Assembly: GCA_022036555.1 (NCBI GenBank) | Contig: CM039119.1 | Span: forward strand, 2,852,001-2,916,000 | DNA: 64,000 nucleotides | Origin: Microstegium vimineum | Lineage: Eukaryota > Streptophyta > Magnoliopsida > Poales > Poaceae | Reading direction: 5' to 3' | Shown here: positions 10,156 to 21,718 of the stretch, piece by piece | Position numbering within the stretch: the stretch's first letter is position 1 | Layout of the letters: each line of letters starts with the position of its first letter | Notes under the pieces: model-generated | The model's database searches: none | Told to the model about the DNA's origin: nothing | Seen by the model: only the letters and a program-made list of their open reading frames with translations | Program-made: the position numbers and the translations under genes

Positions 10156-13100
10156 ATGGTCTCCTCCCCGGAGAACACGGGCGCCCCACGGGAGGAGGAG
10201 CAGCCCCAGGCCCCGCCGACGCCGAACCCGGAGCCTACCGAGGCGGCGCCCGGCGAGGTGGAGGAGGAGGAGGAGGAGCCGGAGCCGCAAACCCTAGAGC
10301 GGGCGCAGGAGCTCTTCGACCGGGGGTCCAAGGCCATCGAGGATGAGGACTTCGTCGAAGCCGTCGACTGTCTCAGCAAAGCGCTCGAGATCAGGTTAGG
10401 GTTTCCTTCCCCCCGTCCCCTCCCATTTCCCCACCCGCTCCTCCTGCAACATTAGCTGTGACGCGGCTCCGCGTGTTGGCGGATTTTGGAGCGATTGGCG
10501 GATGGTACGGTGCGTTTCTGTCTGGATCTGCTGTTTTCGCATCAGCGCTTGTGTGGCTCGGTGATTCGGTCCCCTAGGGTTTAAGGGGTTCTGCAGCGAA
10601 CTGCTTAACAGGGGTGTTTTCCTTTCGTTTATGTCGGTGAGTGAGATGCAGAGAGTACGTCGTTGTCAGGGATCTATTGGATTTGGCTCCGAGCTCTGTG
10701 GTGGTTTGTGGAGCAACGCTTGGCCATGGTTTGTTATGATGCGAACATTGTGTTCACCATCAATTAGAGTGTACTGTTGTATTCAATGGTTAAGGAAAAT
10801 GTGTTGTCTGTCTAGGATTATTCAAACATTTCTGAAGCTAATCAACAATGTACTAATTTAGGACCTTGTATCAGTAATGGATAAAATCCCTGTATCTATC
10901 AGTTTCAGTTGTGCTGCTCTATCTCATTTTACATCGTCTTTCATGGCCTGATGTAAGTTATGTTAATAACCTTTACCTTGGCGCACTAACACTTTTGTGC
11001 TTTCGTTGCCCACTAGGACTTCACATTATGGAGAGCTCGCGCTGGAGTGTGCCAGTACATACTTCAAATATGGATGCGCCCTGCTATACAAAGCTCAGGA
11101 GGAAAGTGATTTTTTGGGAAATGTTCCCAAGAGTGTGCCAAATGAAGAGTCAGTGAAGAGTACAGCTTCTAAAGATGATTGTGGAACCTCAAAGGTCTCT
11201 GGTACCAATGTGGAGGATGCCGTGTCTTTGCAGAAAGCTGATGCTGAAGAAGGTATATGCTTACCACGTACATCTAAGCAAAGTTCGCTGTTCTGTGTCT
11301 CTTTTAGATCTGTTATTACCAAACACTAAGTTTGATCTCTTTCCCTTGCTCTTTTGTACCTGCTAAGTATTCTATGGAATGCAGTCTTAAACTCCTAATT
11401 AGTAGTGTATCTCCTGTGTGCTTGCAAAGTATTAGTTGAGTGTTAGAACTAATGTCTTCAATCACTACCAGCATTCCATAGGATTCAATTTCATCGAAGT
11501 GCTATTTTTTTGAACAATATTTGTGCTATTTTAGTATATGAGTAGGAGATAGCATATATAAGTTTGTTTATATCGTCACATGTTGACCATATTTCAAACT
11601 GGACCTGATTTAATGAGTTTCTTCTATACTTGTATATTGAATGTAAGTCAACTCATGTTTTTCATTGCCATCAGCATTTAGTTGGTTCATCAAAGTGCTT
11701 TATTTTTCTTGCGTTGTCTTTAGTAGGTGAGTTAGGTGATAACTGGTAACTAGAAAATCCTTTGAATGCTCATGCATTTTAAATAGGTCTGATTTTAGAT
11801 ATTTTATTCTAGATTTTTTATTAAATGTATTCTGTACATGAAGAGATGCTAGGTTAATCAGATATGTATCTTCGGTGCTCTTGTGCAATTTGATTCTCAT
11901 GCAACTAAGTGTGTAATCATTTTCCTTGCATGGGCCAACTTTTACTAAGATCCCTGCTTGCTGTTATTGTGTTTTAGTAACTTATGACTTACAAGGCATA
12001 TCTAATTGCTTTCTGTTCCTGATGTGTTTTTTCTTTTAACTAGCAGTCCAGTGCTAACAATTCCCAGGATTTATTAATATGGAGTAATTTGATGGTTATG
12101 TTACACCTTTTTTTCTTTCTTACTGTGATAAATATTGATAGTTCATTATTAGGTCAAAACTCAAATGGCAAAGATCAGGAGAATGGGAAGGGCGAAGTTG
12201 AGAAGGGTGATGATGATGATGACGACGTTGATGAGAAGATGGGAGATGAAGAGGACAATGATTTGGATCTTTCCTGGAAAATGTTGGACATTGCTAGGGC
12301 AATAGTTGAGAAGAGCCCAGAGAACACTATGGAGAAAGTAAAAATATATTCTGCTCTTGCTGAAGTTGCAACGGAAAGAGGTTGTCACAGTTACTTTGCG
12401 TTGCACTCCTGCATTCGAATTTTTGATTGGTGAGTGGTCTTAATACTCATGGTTAACTTTTAATTTCAGAGGACATAGACAACTCACTCAGTGACTACAA
12501 GAAAGCTTTATCCATGTTGGAGCATTTGGTTGAGCCTGATCATCGTCGAGTTGTGGAATTGTATCCTCTTTGTCATAGTTACACTATTTTCTGTGCTGAA
12601 GAGAAATATTACTACCTACAGTCATAATTATATGATATTAGGATAATCAAATTGGCTTGAATGTAATTCTTACGTCATATATAATAATGAATAATCACTG
12701 GAGCCTGGAGGTAGTATTATTACACAAATAAGCATCTGCAACCTGGTTGTTAGGGCTCTTGCATCGCTCTATTGGTCCTCTCTTTACTTAAATGGTTTTT
12801 GTAGCCTGTTAAACTTAAGAATTTGGGTTGGTAAAGAATGCCTTTTTAATAGTCAATAAATTAGTTCAGTTCTTTTGGTTGAATGCACATGTGTAACGTG
12901 ATTTAGTTGAATGAACATGTTATTTTAGATGATATGATTGCTTCCCGGCATTAGTTAGTTTGTTGCTCTTCCTTTGTTAATTGCCTTAATCCAGTCTTAG
13001 AAACTTCCGCATATGTTTGGTTTATGAGCTAGTTTCTAAGACTGGAGATGCGATTCCATACTGTGCAAAAGCGGTTTCGCTATGCAAGTCACGCATACAG

Positions 13101-13717
13101 AGCCTGCAAAGTTCCAAGGATGCTTCATTGGCTGGTAAAGACGGTGATGCATCTGCTGCTGAAGCCGAAGGAGGCTCAGAAAAATCTGACGCTGAAAAAG
13201 AGCTAGAGCAGCTTACTAGCATATTGCCTGATCTTGAGAAGAAGGTAAATAGTTACAGATGCAGTTTATTTTGCTTCATGGGGTACTGTATCAGTGATGA
13301 AGATGATTTATCTTGTTTCTACGGACTAATGACATCTCTATTTTGTTGTGCATTTAGCTTGAGGACCTGGATCAAGCAAACCCAAGCAACGCCATGGAAG
13401 AGATGGTGAAGACAATTGCATCCAGGGTAACTGACGCGATGCCAAGAGCTGCATCTTTTACTTCTTCCCAGATGGCAACCTCGAGCAATGGATTCGACTC
13501 CTCGGTTCTCACTACGGCAGCGACAACTGGAAGTTCTGGAAGCACTGTGACTGACCTCGGGGTTGTAGGCAGAGGTGTCAAACGAGCTAGCATCAAGCCG
13601 ATATCTGCTGAACCTGCCGCGAAGAAACCTGCACTTGATTCACCATCTGTCCAAGGTGATAGCAGCATCAACTCCGAGGTTGTCCCTGCAACACAGAACG
13701 GTGACGAGTCAGAGTAG
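10156..13717 (+). CDS. NASP: NASP/Sim3-like histone chaperone (SHNi-TPR), 6 exons, 465 aa
   Basis: Exons: 10156-10394, 11017-11252, 12153-12380, 12470-12560, 13001-13244 and 13358-13717. All introns are GT-AG and the frame is continuous across every junction (1398 nt). NASP proteins bind H3-H4 (and H1) and escort histones to chromatin in the nucleus. A Pro/Glu-rich acidic N-terminus precedes a first TPR (residues about 46-80, TLERAQELFDRGSKAIEDED) and a second (about 81-110, HYGELALECASTYFKYG). A strongly acidic insert (GDDDDDDVDEKMGDEEDND) interrupts the repeats, as is typical of NASP. TPR-like helices then continue (LDLSWKMLDIARAIVEK; SLSDYKKALSMLE; RICLVYELVSKTGDAIPYC), followed by a coiled-coil segment. 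The basic C-terminus (GRGVKRASIKP, AKKPA) looks like a nuclear signal. The start is the first ATG of the GC-rich first exon. No lesions were seen. Confidence 0.93.
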
Positions 13718-14009
13718 GTTAGAATTTCTTTAGCCCTAATGTTAGATTGGTGGAACATATTAGCTGCCAATGTGGTTCTGTTTCACTTAATGTGCCTCCC
13801 TGCTGGGCATTTTAGCTAAGCTATGTAAACGTTTGAGAAGGGACTGCTGGAGCCATAGACTCATCCCGAATATCTTGCCTTGTAAGATTAAATTGCGGAG
13901 ACCATCATGGAGGTAAGTCATGTCTGCTATACCAAGTATGTTTAGTGAGATGTGTGCTCTGATGTGTTCTGTTTTCTGCTTCTTGGTTCGCCCCAGTTAT
14001 GGACTGTAA
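13718..14009 (+). other. NASP 3' untranslated region and downstream flank
   Basis: The sequence after the NASP stop is AT-rich and non-coding, as expected for a 3' untranslated region. It is interrupted at 14010 by a transposon. The polyadenylation site was not determined. Confidence 0.4.
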
Positions 14010-14903
14010 GACTGTCTCCAAGAGCGAGTAGGCAAAAAGAAGACCCATTCCAGCATAAAGGTCACGGTACAGTGAATGGGTAACACACGCAAACTCTATC
14101 TTCTCCAACAGAGCACCTTTCAGTGCCGCCATGCTACCCTCTGCTACTGGCACGCCGCTCCGGCCCCTTGTCGGGGACGCCGCCTCGCCCAGACGCGGAC
14201 CCGCCCAGCTCGTGATCGGAGTTTCTCTTCCCCTTGGGCAGGCGTGCAGCAGCTCCGCCGCTGCCTCCTTGGCACCCGCCATGGCCGCCGCGGGCAAGGT
14301 CCTCCTCGCCGTCCTCGCCAGCTGTGCCGGCCTTCCGCCACCGCCCCAGCACCGGATCTGTGGACGGTCGTGCCGTCTTTGCCGGCCACGCCCCGCCCTG
14401 CTGTGGCGGCGGTGGTCGGCGTCATCGTCGGAGGCGAAGGTGGAGGAGGAGAGGATCTGACACCGGCCGGCGGTCGATTCGGACCGATGGCGCTCGGCGA
14501 GGATCTGACACCGGCCGGCGGTCGATTCGGACCGATGGCGCTCGGCTGCGTCCCCGACCACCCGACCACGCACGCACGCGGGGCAGCTGCTGGGCGGCGG
14601 CGGCGTGGCCCGGCAAGGTCCTTCGGAGAACACGCAGGGGCCGCGGCGAAGGCGGAAGCGGCGTCTCCGGCACCACCGGCGGGGGCAGACATTGAGATCG
14701 TCGCGAGCTTGGAGACGCGGCGCTGGGCTGAAGATTTGCGTCGGTGGAGATAGGGCACTCATATTTGCTAGCTCCATCGCCTCCTACGCAAAATAGGCAT
14801 CGTGTTTGCGTCGTCCGTGGGAGGACGTTTTTTCTACCCAAAACACTGTACGCAATGCATTTTGCATATGGGTTGCGTTTTGGGTCTCCTCTTGGAGACA
14901 GTA
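14010..14903. mobile_element. PIF/Harbinger-like element with GC-rich interior
   Basis: The termini are inverted: ACTGTCTCCAAGAG on the left matches the reverse complement of CTCTTGGAGACAGT on the right. TAA flanks both sides (14007-14009 and 14904-14906), which fits a 3-bp PIF/Harbinger target duplication. The interior (about 14,110-14,760) is very GC-rich and open in several frames, and contains a 48-bp tandem duplication at about 14,450-14,545. No transposase motif is visible. It may be a Pack-type element that captured host exon sequence; the source gene was not recognised. Confidence 0.6.
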
Positions 14904-14979
14904 TAAGGTAGTAGGCCATCACTTGTGTATTCACTGCTGCTTAGCTGCTACGATAGGATATTTTGTTTCTTACCGTGTC

Positions 14980-15315
14980 CTCTTTTTTTTTTAAAAAAGA
15001 AAATATATTAATATCCCAGCTTTTGCATCGACTAATACATATGGCTGTTCAATATTACAAACAAGCAAAACAATTCCAAGGAATCTCAGAAACAAAGTTT
15101 TGAGTCATCAAGACAAAAATATTTTCAACTAGCAGAAACTAAAGCACAATTCTATTGCTAAATCTCCAGCCATGCCTTGCAAATATCTCTATCGTGGCTG
15201 TCTCAATAGTTTTACAGTCCACCTTTATTAATTGGTGATCCACCTCCTTCTGAAGTAAGGACCAGTACCTGATCCAATACGTCCCCTTGAAGATAACCTG
15301 CAAATAAGACGGCGT
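14980..15315 (-). mobile_element. LINE 3' fragment
   Basis: On the minus strand the piece ends in a poly-A-like run (plus-strand T run at 14982-14992). Read on the minus strand, 15,300 to 15,140 contains FKGTYWIRYWSLLQKE and later EIFARHGWRFSNR, a C-terminal block common in grass LINE-type elements. Everything upstream is missing, so it is a 5'-truncated insertion. Confidence 0.65.
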
Positions 15316-15369
15316 TGTGGCCTTGTTTCCTCTGTTCTTAATAAACTATGATCAGTGAAATGTGTTTTA

Positions 15370-15540
15370 GGGTCTGTTTGGTTCCCACCTCCTAAAGTTT
15401 AGTGGACTAAAATATTTTAGTCACTTTTTAGTATCTCTTGAGTAGTATCTCTTGAGTGACTAGTGGAACTAAAGTGTTTGTCACCAAAGTGACTAAAGTT
15501 TAGTCCACCTTAGTTTAGGAGGTGGAAGCCAAACCGACCC
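15370..15540. mobile_element. Tourist-like MITE
   Basis: The ends GGGTCTGTTTGGTTCCCACC and, inverted, GGGTCGGTTTGGCTTCCACC are followed by TCCTAAA. TTA/TCA flanks fit an imperfect 3-bp target duplication. Within it AGTATCTCTTGAGT is tandemly duplicated. Confidence 0.85.
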
Positions 15541-15550
15541 TCAGTTTTAC

Positions 15551-15789
15551 GCCTGTTTAGATCGCTTCAAAATTCTAAAACTTTATAAGATTCTCCGTGA
15601 CAAATTTTTGGACACATGCATGAACTATTAAATATAGGTAAAAAATAACTAATTATATATAGTCTGTCTAGAATTTACAAGACCAATCTTTTGAGTCTAG
15701 TTACTTTATGATTGGACAATAATTACTAAATATAAACGAAACGCTACAATATTTTATATCTGGAATTTTTTTTGGATCTAAATGGAGGC
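15551..15789. mobile_element. MITE, GCCTGTTTAG type
   Basis: The left end GCCTGTTTAGATC and right end GGATCTAAATGGAGGC are imperfect inverted repeats. The internal words GGACACATGCATGAACTATT and TGATTGGACAATAATT are characteristic of an abundant grass MITE family. Confidence 0.75.
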
Positions 15790-15870
15790 CTCAATATCTC
15801 TCCACCCTTGAATGACTTGATTCTTGAATGACGTCGTCCACATGGTAGTTTCAGCCTATTCCAGTCAACG

Positions 15871-16026
15871 TGACTTCACCATCTGCGAGCTTTGTAGTTG
15901 CAAGGAAATTTGATACTCTTTGTTACGGCTCTAGTGATTGTTCCACTGTGACTTCACCACCTGCGAGCTTTATAGCTCCATGGAAATTTGATGCTATTTG
16001 TTACGGTCCCGGTGATTGTTCCACTG
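15871..16026. repeat. 78-bp tandem duplication, two copies
   Basis: Copies at 15871-15948 and 15949-16026, each starting TGACTTCACCA and ending GATTGTTCCACTG. The period is 78 bases (26 codons) and the plus-strand frame is open through both, giving related 26-residue units (…KFDTLCYGSSDCSTV / …KFDAICYGPGDCSTV). No family was recognised. Confidence 0.85.
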
Positions 16027-16662
16027 TGGTGACCAAGGTAATTTCATTTCTTCACGTAGTGAATTGAATTACTCTGAACCTTTTTAAGATTCTGACCTGT
16101 CTCAGTGTCAGTCACGTCTTCCAAACATGATGCTCCCATCCACCCCACTGCCAGTCCCCACCCCCTGCCCTGCAGGGTGATGAGCTGTGCAGATCTCCAA
16201 GACTGAAGACCAAACAAACAGAAGCTCTGTGCAACCCTATACCTATGGTAAAGGCTGCTGTACATGATTAGCAGTACAGCAGCCTTAGTACTCAGATGTC
16301 CAGGGTTGCAGTACATGGTAGATTCAGACAAGTTCGTACAGTAAATCAACGGGGGAGTTCGCTCTCCTACCACTCTTTGTGCACCATATATATACCTACT
16401 GTTTGAATGTAAAGGGAATAATATATAAGAAGAAAAGAACAAACTGCATTTTCAATTGATTGATCTTGGGTATTTAATATTTATACATGGTGAACAGGCG
16501 CCTCAAACGGACACGTCCATTCTCGATGATTAGATGAGACCCTCAGATTTAACAAACAATTAGATTTAGTGTCTAATCGCTACTTCATGCCTTGCTTAAT
16601 CCATGGGATGAGATTACTCCAATAATTTCTGATTGGTCCTTAACACGTAGTGTACTACTACA
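16027..16662. other. intergenic, no gene supported
   Basis: No transposon ends or coding frames were supported between the tandem duplication and the LINE. Confidence 0.4.
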
Positions 16663-18400
16663 CATTTTTTTCGAACACGCAGGAGACCTGTGTATCATTA
16701 TATTGAAAGAAGAAGACAGAGGCTAAAAAATCCCCACACTCTCACACCCACTAGGAAACAAAGGTTAAAACACCATAGAAGAAGAAAAAAACTCTCGATC
16801 CACTGCAGACCCCTAAGCTGCAGTTCGATAAGAGATTAGGGAAATCCCCTTAGCCCCTGCCATACTCCACCAACCAGCTTCCTCCTTGGCCAAGGACAGA
16901 ACCAAGTTAACATTTGGGGTTGCACCATTGAAAACACAATCATTTCTGTGCCGCCAAATGCTCCAGGCTCCCAGGATGATTAAAGAATTCAGACCTCTTC
17001 CTAGATCTCCTTGAGCAGCACTATCAATCTTTCTCCACCAATCGTCAAAGTTCTGATCAGGATGTAGTGGAGCAAAAGCTGCAACACCAAAGTGAGAGAG
17101 GAGGGAGAGCCAAAAGATTCTTGAGAAAACACTGCCCACAAGAAGGTGATGAAGATCCTCCTCAATCTGATCACACAGGACGCACACTTCTGGATGAGGA
17201 AAGGCCCCTCTTTGCTAACCTATTAGCGGTCCAGCACCTGTTATGGGCAACCAGCCACATGAAGAATCTGCATTTTGGGGGTGCCCATGTTTTCCAAATT
17301 CTCTCAAAAGGTTCAAAAGAGATGGCTCCATAAAAAAGGGCAGTGTAGGAGCTCTTCGCCGAATACTGTCCTGTAGAGGAAAGCCTCCAAATATGTTTAT
17401 CAGGGGTGTCCTCATTCAACTCCACCCTCGATAGGAGATCCCAGAGCTGTATATACTGGGATAGGGCAGCCGCATCAATAACTCCCTGTAAATCCTCTAT
17501 CCACTTATCCTGAGGGAGGGCCTCACTGACCAAATGTTTACTCACCCTTCTTTTGGGGACCAGAGCAAAAACAAGAGGAGCAATATCTTGGATTCTTTGG
17601 CCATCTAAACACTTGTCCTTCCAAAACAGGGTATCAGTTCCATTCCCTAGTTCTGTAAAAACCGCAACTGAAATGAGTCCAGCAACTTCCTTACTGACTT
17701 GGACCGGTAGATTTGCCCAAGGCTTGTTGGGCACACTCCGCTGCAACCATGGCCACCTTGCTTTTAAGGCAATCCCCAAATTTTTAATCAGTAATACCCA
17801 AACCACCTAGTTCCCGAGGCTGGCAAACCTTAGGCCAGGCAATGAGACAATGACCCCCCTTTGCTTCTTTTCTACCCTTCCACAGGAAGGACCTTCTAAT
17901 CTTGTCAATAGCTTTGAGATCCCAAGGCGGAAGATCAGTTGCCATCACCACATAGATTAGGATGCCTGTCAACACAAATTGCACTTGGATTGCTCTACCA
18001 GCCCGCGTCATCAGATCTGCCTTCCACCCAGGAAGCTGATCAGCTATTCTGTCAATGATGGGCTGAACCTGCACCTTGGTCAATTTTTTAATAGACAGGA
18101 GCAAGCCCAAATATTTGCAAGGGAAATCCAGCACCTCGCACGGCAACAGATTTTGAATGAGGGTCAAGTCCTCCTCAGCACAGCGGATAGGCAGTACATT
18201 GCTTTTCTGAACATTGGTTTTGAGTCCCGAAGCATCCCCGAACAATTGCAGGAGCTGCAAAGATAAGTTTATGTCTGCTGCAATAGGCTGAAGGAGCAGG
18301 GCGACATCATCAGCATAGAGGGAGATTCTGTGATGGGTTGCTCTCCTAGACAGGGGCGTGGCAGTCAAAGATGACCTCATGACCTGTTTTGGAAATCGAA
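16663..18400 (-). mobile_element. 5'-truncated LINE with reverse transcriptase remnant
   Basis: The minus strand encodes the C-terminal half of a non-LTR retrotransposon polyprotein in three overlapping frames: 18,380-17,784 (RISLYADDVALLL, the YADD catalytic box of reverse transcriptase), 17,806-17,171 (HIWRLSSTGQYSAKSSY and WAPPKCRFFMWL, the zf-RVT region), and 17,187-16,813 (CVLCDQIEEDLHHLLVGS). Frameshifts at about 17,790 and 17,180 separate them. The 3' end has a plus-strand T run at 16,663-16,671. The first part of the RT domain and the endonuclease are missing. It is inactive. Confidence 0.85.
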
Positions 18401-18474
18401 CAACCTTCGCTACCTCATATCCACATCAACCGTCGATTTCCATCATATACACATTGGGGCGTGGCAGTCAAAGA

Positions 18475-19878
18475 CTACTCCACCTTCGCTGCCTCATGAC
18501 CTGAATAATCTTGCCGAGGAGTGCCAGCAGCTTCTTTGTTGGCCACATGTATCACTTCCTCAGCAGTATCATTTTGTGGGTGTCGTAGGGCCTGAACACT
18601 ATTCTTGCACCGGCTTTCGAACTGTTGAAGACTATTTGGCCAAACTAGAAGATACAGACTTATCTCCATAGAATGATTCAGCACAGGAGCACCACTCTCT
18701 TCAAGCACACTATACATCTGCAGAACAAACAGAGCCTGGTCATTAACAAATGCTGAACAAATATTGGGCACACTCCCATATGAGCATGAGTGCATTTCTG
18801 TTATTACCATACCACAGAATATTATTCCAGATTCAAGGCTTTCTCCAGAACGTACATGGTATCTCTTTTTCAAGAACTCTCAACTATGTTTCTCCGGATC
18901 TCCTTGCAATGAGACATGGTTGTTAATTTCACCTGGCCTTCCCAATCAAACTTTTATAGAACAGATGAGTCCATGCTGATCATCTCATAAGATGTCGACA
19001 AGATACCAAAATTTTATCCTTGACTGCTTCTTTTCTTCATGAATGCTGTCAAAAAAAATACGTTTGAGACATGATGAAGCTAATAAAGTGGAAGATACGA
19101 TTTGTCATGATTAATGTGTGACTGAGATTCACAGAACCAGTAGGAAATAAGAACACTGTGTAAATGGATCATGCATTTACAATATAGTGAGTTAGTGACA
19201 TGCATGACGAGTTATTACCTGACACAAAGCTATACATGCATATGCTAATTCAGTAATATAATTCATCAAACAAAAGGTGTGGAACACTAGGTTATAAAAT
19301 CAGAACAATATTGTGAGTCACTACGTATCTAACAGAAAAGCGCATTAGTAGTGTTTTACTCCGTAGTATACATACCAGCAATCCATCATACGAGGAAAAG
19401 AAGTGAAGAAGCATTAACATATATAATTTATTTATAGGTAAATTACCTGTTGCATGCCTGCTAGCAAGGATCCTGTCAACAGTTCTCCACTCTGATCTCA
19501 TTACAAAAATGTCCTCACCAGATTTTACTTTTGTCCTGTCTACCAATTCCGTTTCAAAGTACATCTGGGACTGGAGTCAAGCTGATCGGTGGTGGCAGGA
19601 TATCAGTGGCGTCAGCGGTGGTGGTGCCATGAAGTGGGATGATGGCAGTGGCAGCGGCAATGGCGCGGTGGCAGGAATTGGAATGGTGACAGTGGTAGTG
19701 TCTGTGGCGTTGGCGGCGGCAATGACAGTGACAGGAACTAGAATGGTCACTTCATATTGTTTGATCCAGGCTCTAAAGAACTAGAGTGTTTTTTGAGGTG
19801 ACAAGAACTAGAAGCTTCATGAGGGGCTTCCTGTATTTCAATATCAAGAATCTTCTCCATCTCTATAAATGGTTTTAG
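18475..19878 (-). pseudogene. remnants of an unrecognised multi-exon gene
   Basis: Not recognised. Three minus-strand pieces look like exons. The first, at 19,878-19,745, follows a good acceptor (TTTGTCAGTTTCAG) and reads LKPFIEMEKILDIEIQEAP. The second, at about 19,564-19,446, reads VDRTKVKSGEDIFVMRSEW and ends at a donor-like CAACAG|GTAATT. The third, 18,873-18,475, is a 132-residue frame containing EISLYLLVWPNSLQQFESRC. A Gly/Ala simple-repeat stretch at 19,590-19,740 separates the first two, and no continuous frame across all three could be built. It may be an eroded gene or part of a larger one disturbed by the adjacent LINE. Confidence 0.35.
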
Positions 19879-19989
19879 CTGAAACTGACAAACAAGGTGA
19901 ATTGTTATACCAACGGTATATGGAGCATATATCAAGCATAAGTTGAAAGAGAGGTGCATGATGTTGCAAAGACATACACATTCTAGGAA

Positions 19990-21625
19990 GCACAAGCTTA
20001 TATTAAGCTTATCCGTTCTCCCACATCATTGGAAAGATTCTTCTCTCTGCACATGTAGAGTAGTGATGAACCAACAATGTAGAGATTGAAAATGAATGAG
20101 CTAGCTAGAGAGGATCTGGAAGCCAGATCAGTAGTCTATCATGGACATTTAAATTACACACAAGCCAAGATTTAGCAGCATCTCAACATCTCATAGCTGA
20201 ACTCAGCTCCCAAAAACAGTGAGAGAAAGCACATATACTACGAATCACCCCCAAAACACAGAGAAGGATTATGCCAAGCCCCCAATCAGGCATGACACTG
20301 CATCCTCGCGTTGGATCCGCTTGGCAGCTGCGTATTCTATCGATGCTTCTTCCTGTTTTCCAGAGGCAGGCAACCAGTCTGCCTCCACCAAATCCTCTAT
20401 GTAACTCAGAATTAATAGAGGCGGACGCATGCTCGCCTGCCTTAATGAATTAAAAGTAAAAAACAGCAAGCCCGTTGATTGGCCCACCGAGCCCATCCAC
20501 AGGGCCTATCGAGCCCATCCACAGGGCCCGTCGAGCCCATCGTTGCGGTGCCACAGCTCGCCGGATCTGACGGGGCGTCGACGAATCTGCGCGTCCACCG
20601 CCGCTGGAGAGGCCCATGTGTGCGCCGCCGCCTGAGGGGCCTAGGCTCACCGGATCCACCGCTGGTGTGGTCATGCGCGTACGCCATCACCCGATCTGGG
20701 AGGCCGCGAGCCCTAACGACGTGCCCCAGCTGACCGCTCCGCTTCCCTAGGCACGCACATAGCTGCTCCACAAGGCTGCTCGTCATCGCCCAGTGTTTTC
20801 AATAGTATTTATTGAATACCCAATTTTTTTTACAGATCAACGGTATTTAAAGGTACTATCAACCATACATGTTAAAGAAATGCTGAATCAATCCATTTGT
20901 TTACCTTTTGAAGTTTTAGCACGTTCTTTGAATCTTGGGCCCACCTCTGGTTGCGCTAAGGTACAAGATTGTCAAAACCTGATAGTGAGCGAGCAAGGAG
21001 TGGCACTCTGATACCTAGATGCCTACGCCAAGCTCTCGTTCTACCTGTAGCGCCACCGCCGCCGCTGCTTGATCCCTGAGGGCTAGGGTTTTTTTTGGTA
21101 TGTTTGGGGATCAGCAGTGCTGGACTATTTATACTGCCACCCCGGTTGGTGTGAGGTGCGGGCTGATTTGGAAGGCGGGCGATGAGATGATGCTCAACGT
21201 GACCTATGGGGGCGTTTGGTGTGACAACAGGCGGAGGCGGGCAAAGGGGAAGTGCTGGCTGATTTGGAAGGCAGGCAATGACATGGTGCTCAACGTGACC
21301 TATGGGGGCGTTCGGTGTGACAACAGGCGGAGGCGGGCAAAGGGGAAGTGCGGGCTGATTTGGAAGGCGGACGATAACATGATGCTCAGCGTGACTATGG
21401 GGCGTTCGGTGTGACGACAGGCGGAGGCGGGCGAGATGCAAGGGAACTAGTAACGTCCACCACCGTGAAGAGCAAGGATGATTGGAAGGTAATGTGATTT
21501 GAACCTTCTTCTGCTACGTGCAAATTGAATCACTGTGCAAAAATCAAGTATTTGTGGACTTGTTTGGAAACAAAAAAATATTTCTTGTAAAATATGTTTT
21601 CTTCAGGTATCCACCTGATTATAGG
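19990..21625. repeat. diverged duplicated block, copy A
   Basis: Begins with AGCTTATATTAAGCTTATCC and ends with TTTTCTTCAGGTATCCACCT then GATTATA. Matching anchors open and close copy B at 23,147-24,880. Shared internal markers include CTATCATGGACATT, the GAATACC…ACCTTTTGAA segment, and the phrase AAGGGAACTAGTAACGTCCA. The copies differ by many substitutions and indels. Copy A contains a minus-strand frame at 20,430-20,270 (YIEDLVEADWLPASGKQEEA) not preserved in B. Confidence 0.7.
21157..21440. repeat. tandem repeat, three units of about 95 bp
   Basis: Units start at 21157, 21252 and 21348 with GTGCGGGCTGATTTGGAAGG or a close variant and contain CTCAACGTGACCTATGGGGG. The third unit is slightly shortened. 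Confidence 0.9.
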
Positions 21626-21630
21626 AGTAG

Positions 21631-21631
<1 letters not shown>

Positions 21632-21717
<86 letters not shown>

Positions 21718-21718
21718 T
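21632..21718. repeat. (AC)n(AT)n microsatellite
   Basis: About 35 AC units followed by about 8 AT units. Confidence 0.95.

Noticed and set aside
13905..14777. A 290-residue minus-strand protein
   Set aside because: The frame lies within a transposon, has a biased Arg/Pro/Ala composition, contains a 48-bp tandem repeat, and competing frames are also open because of GC content.
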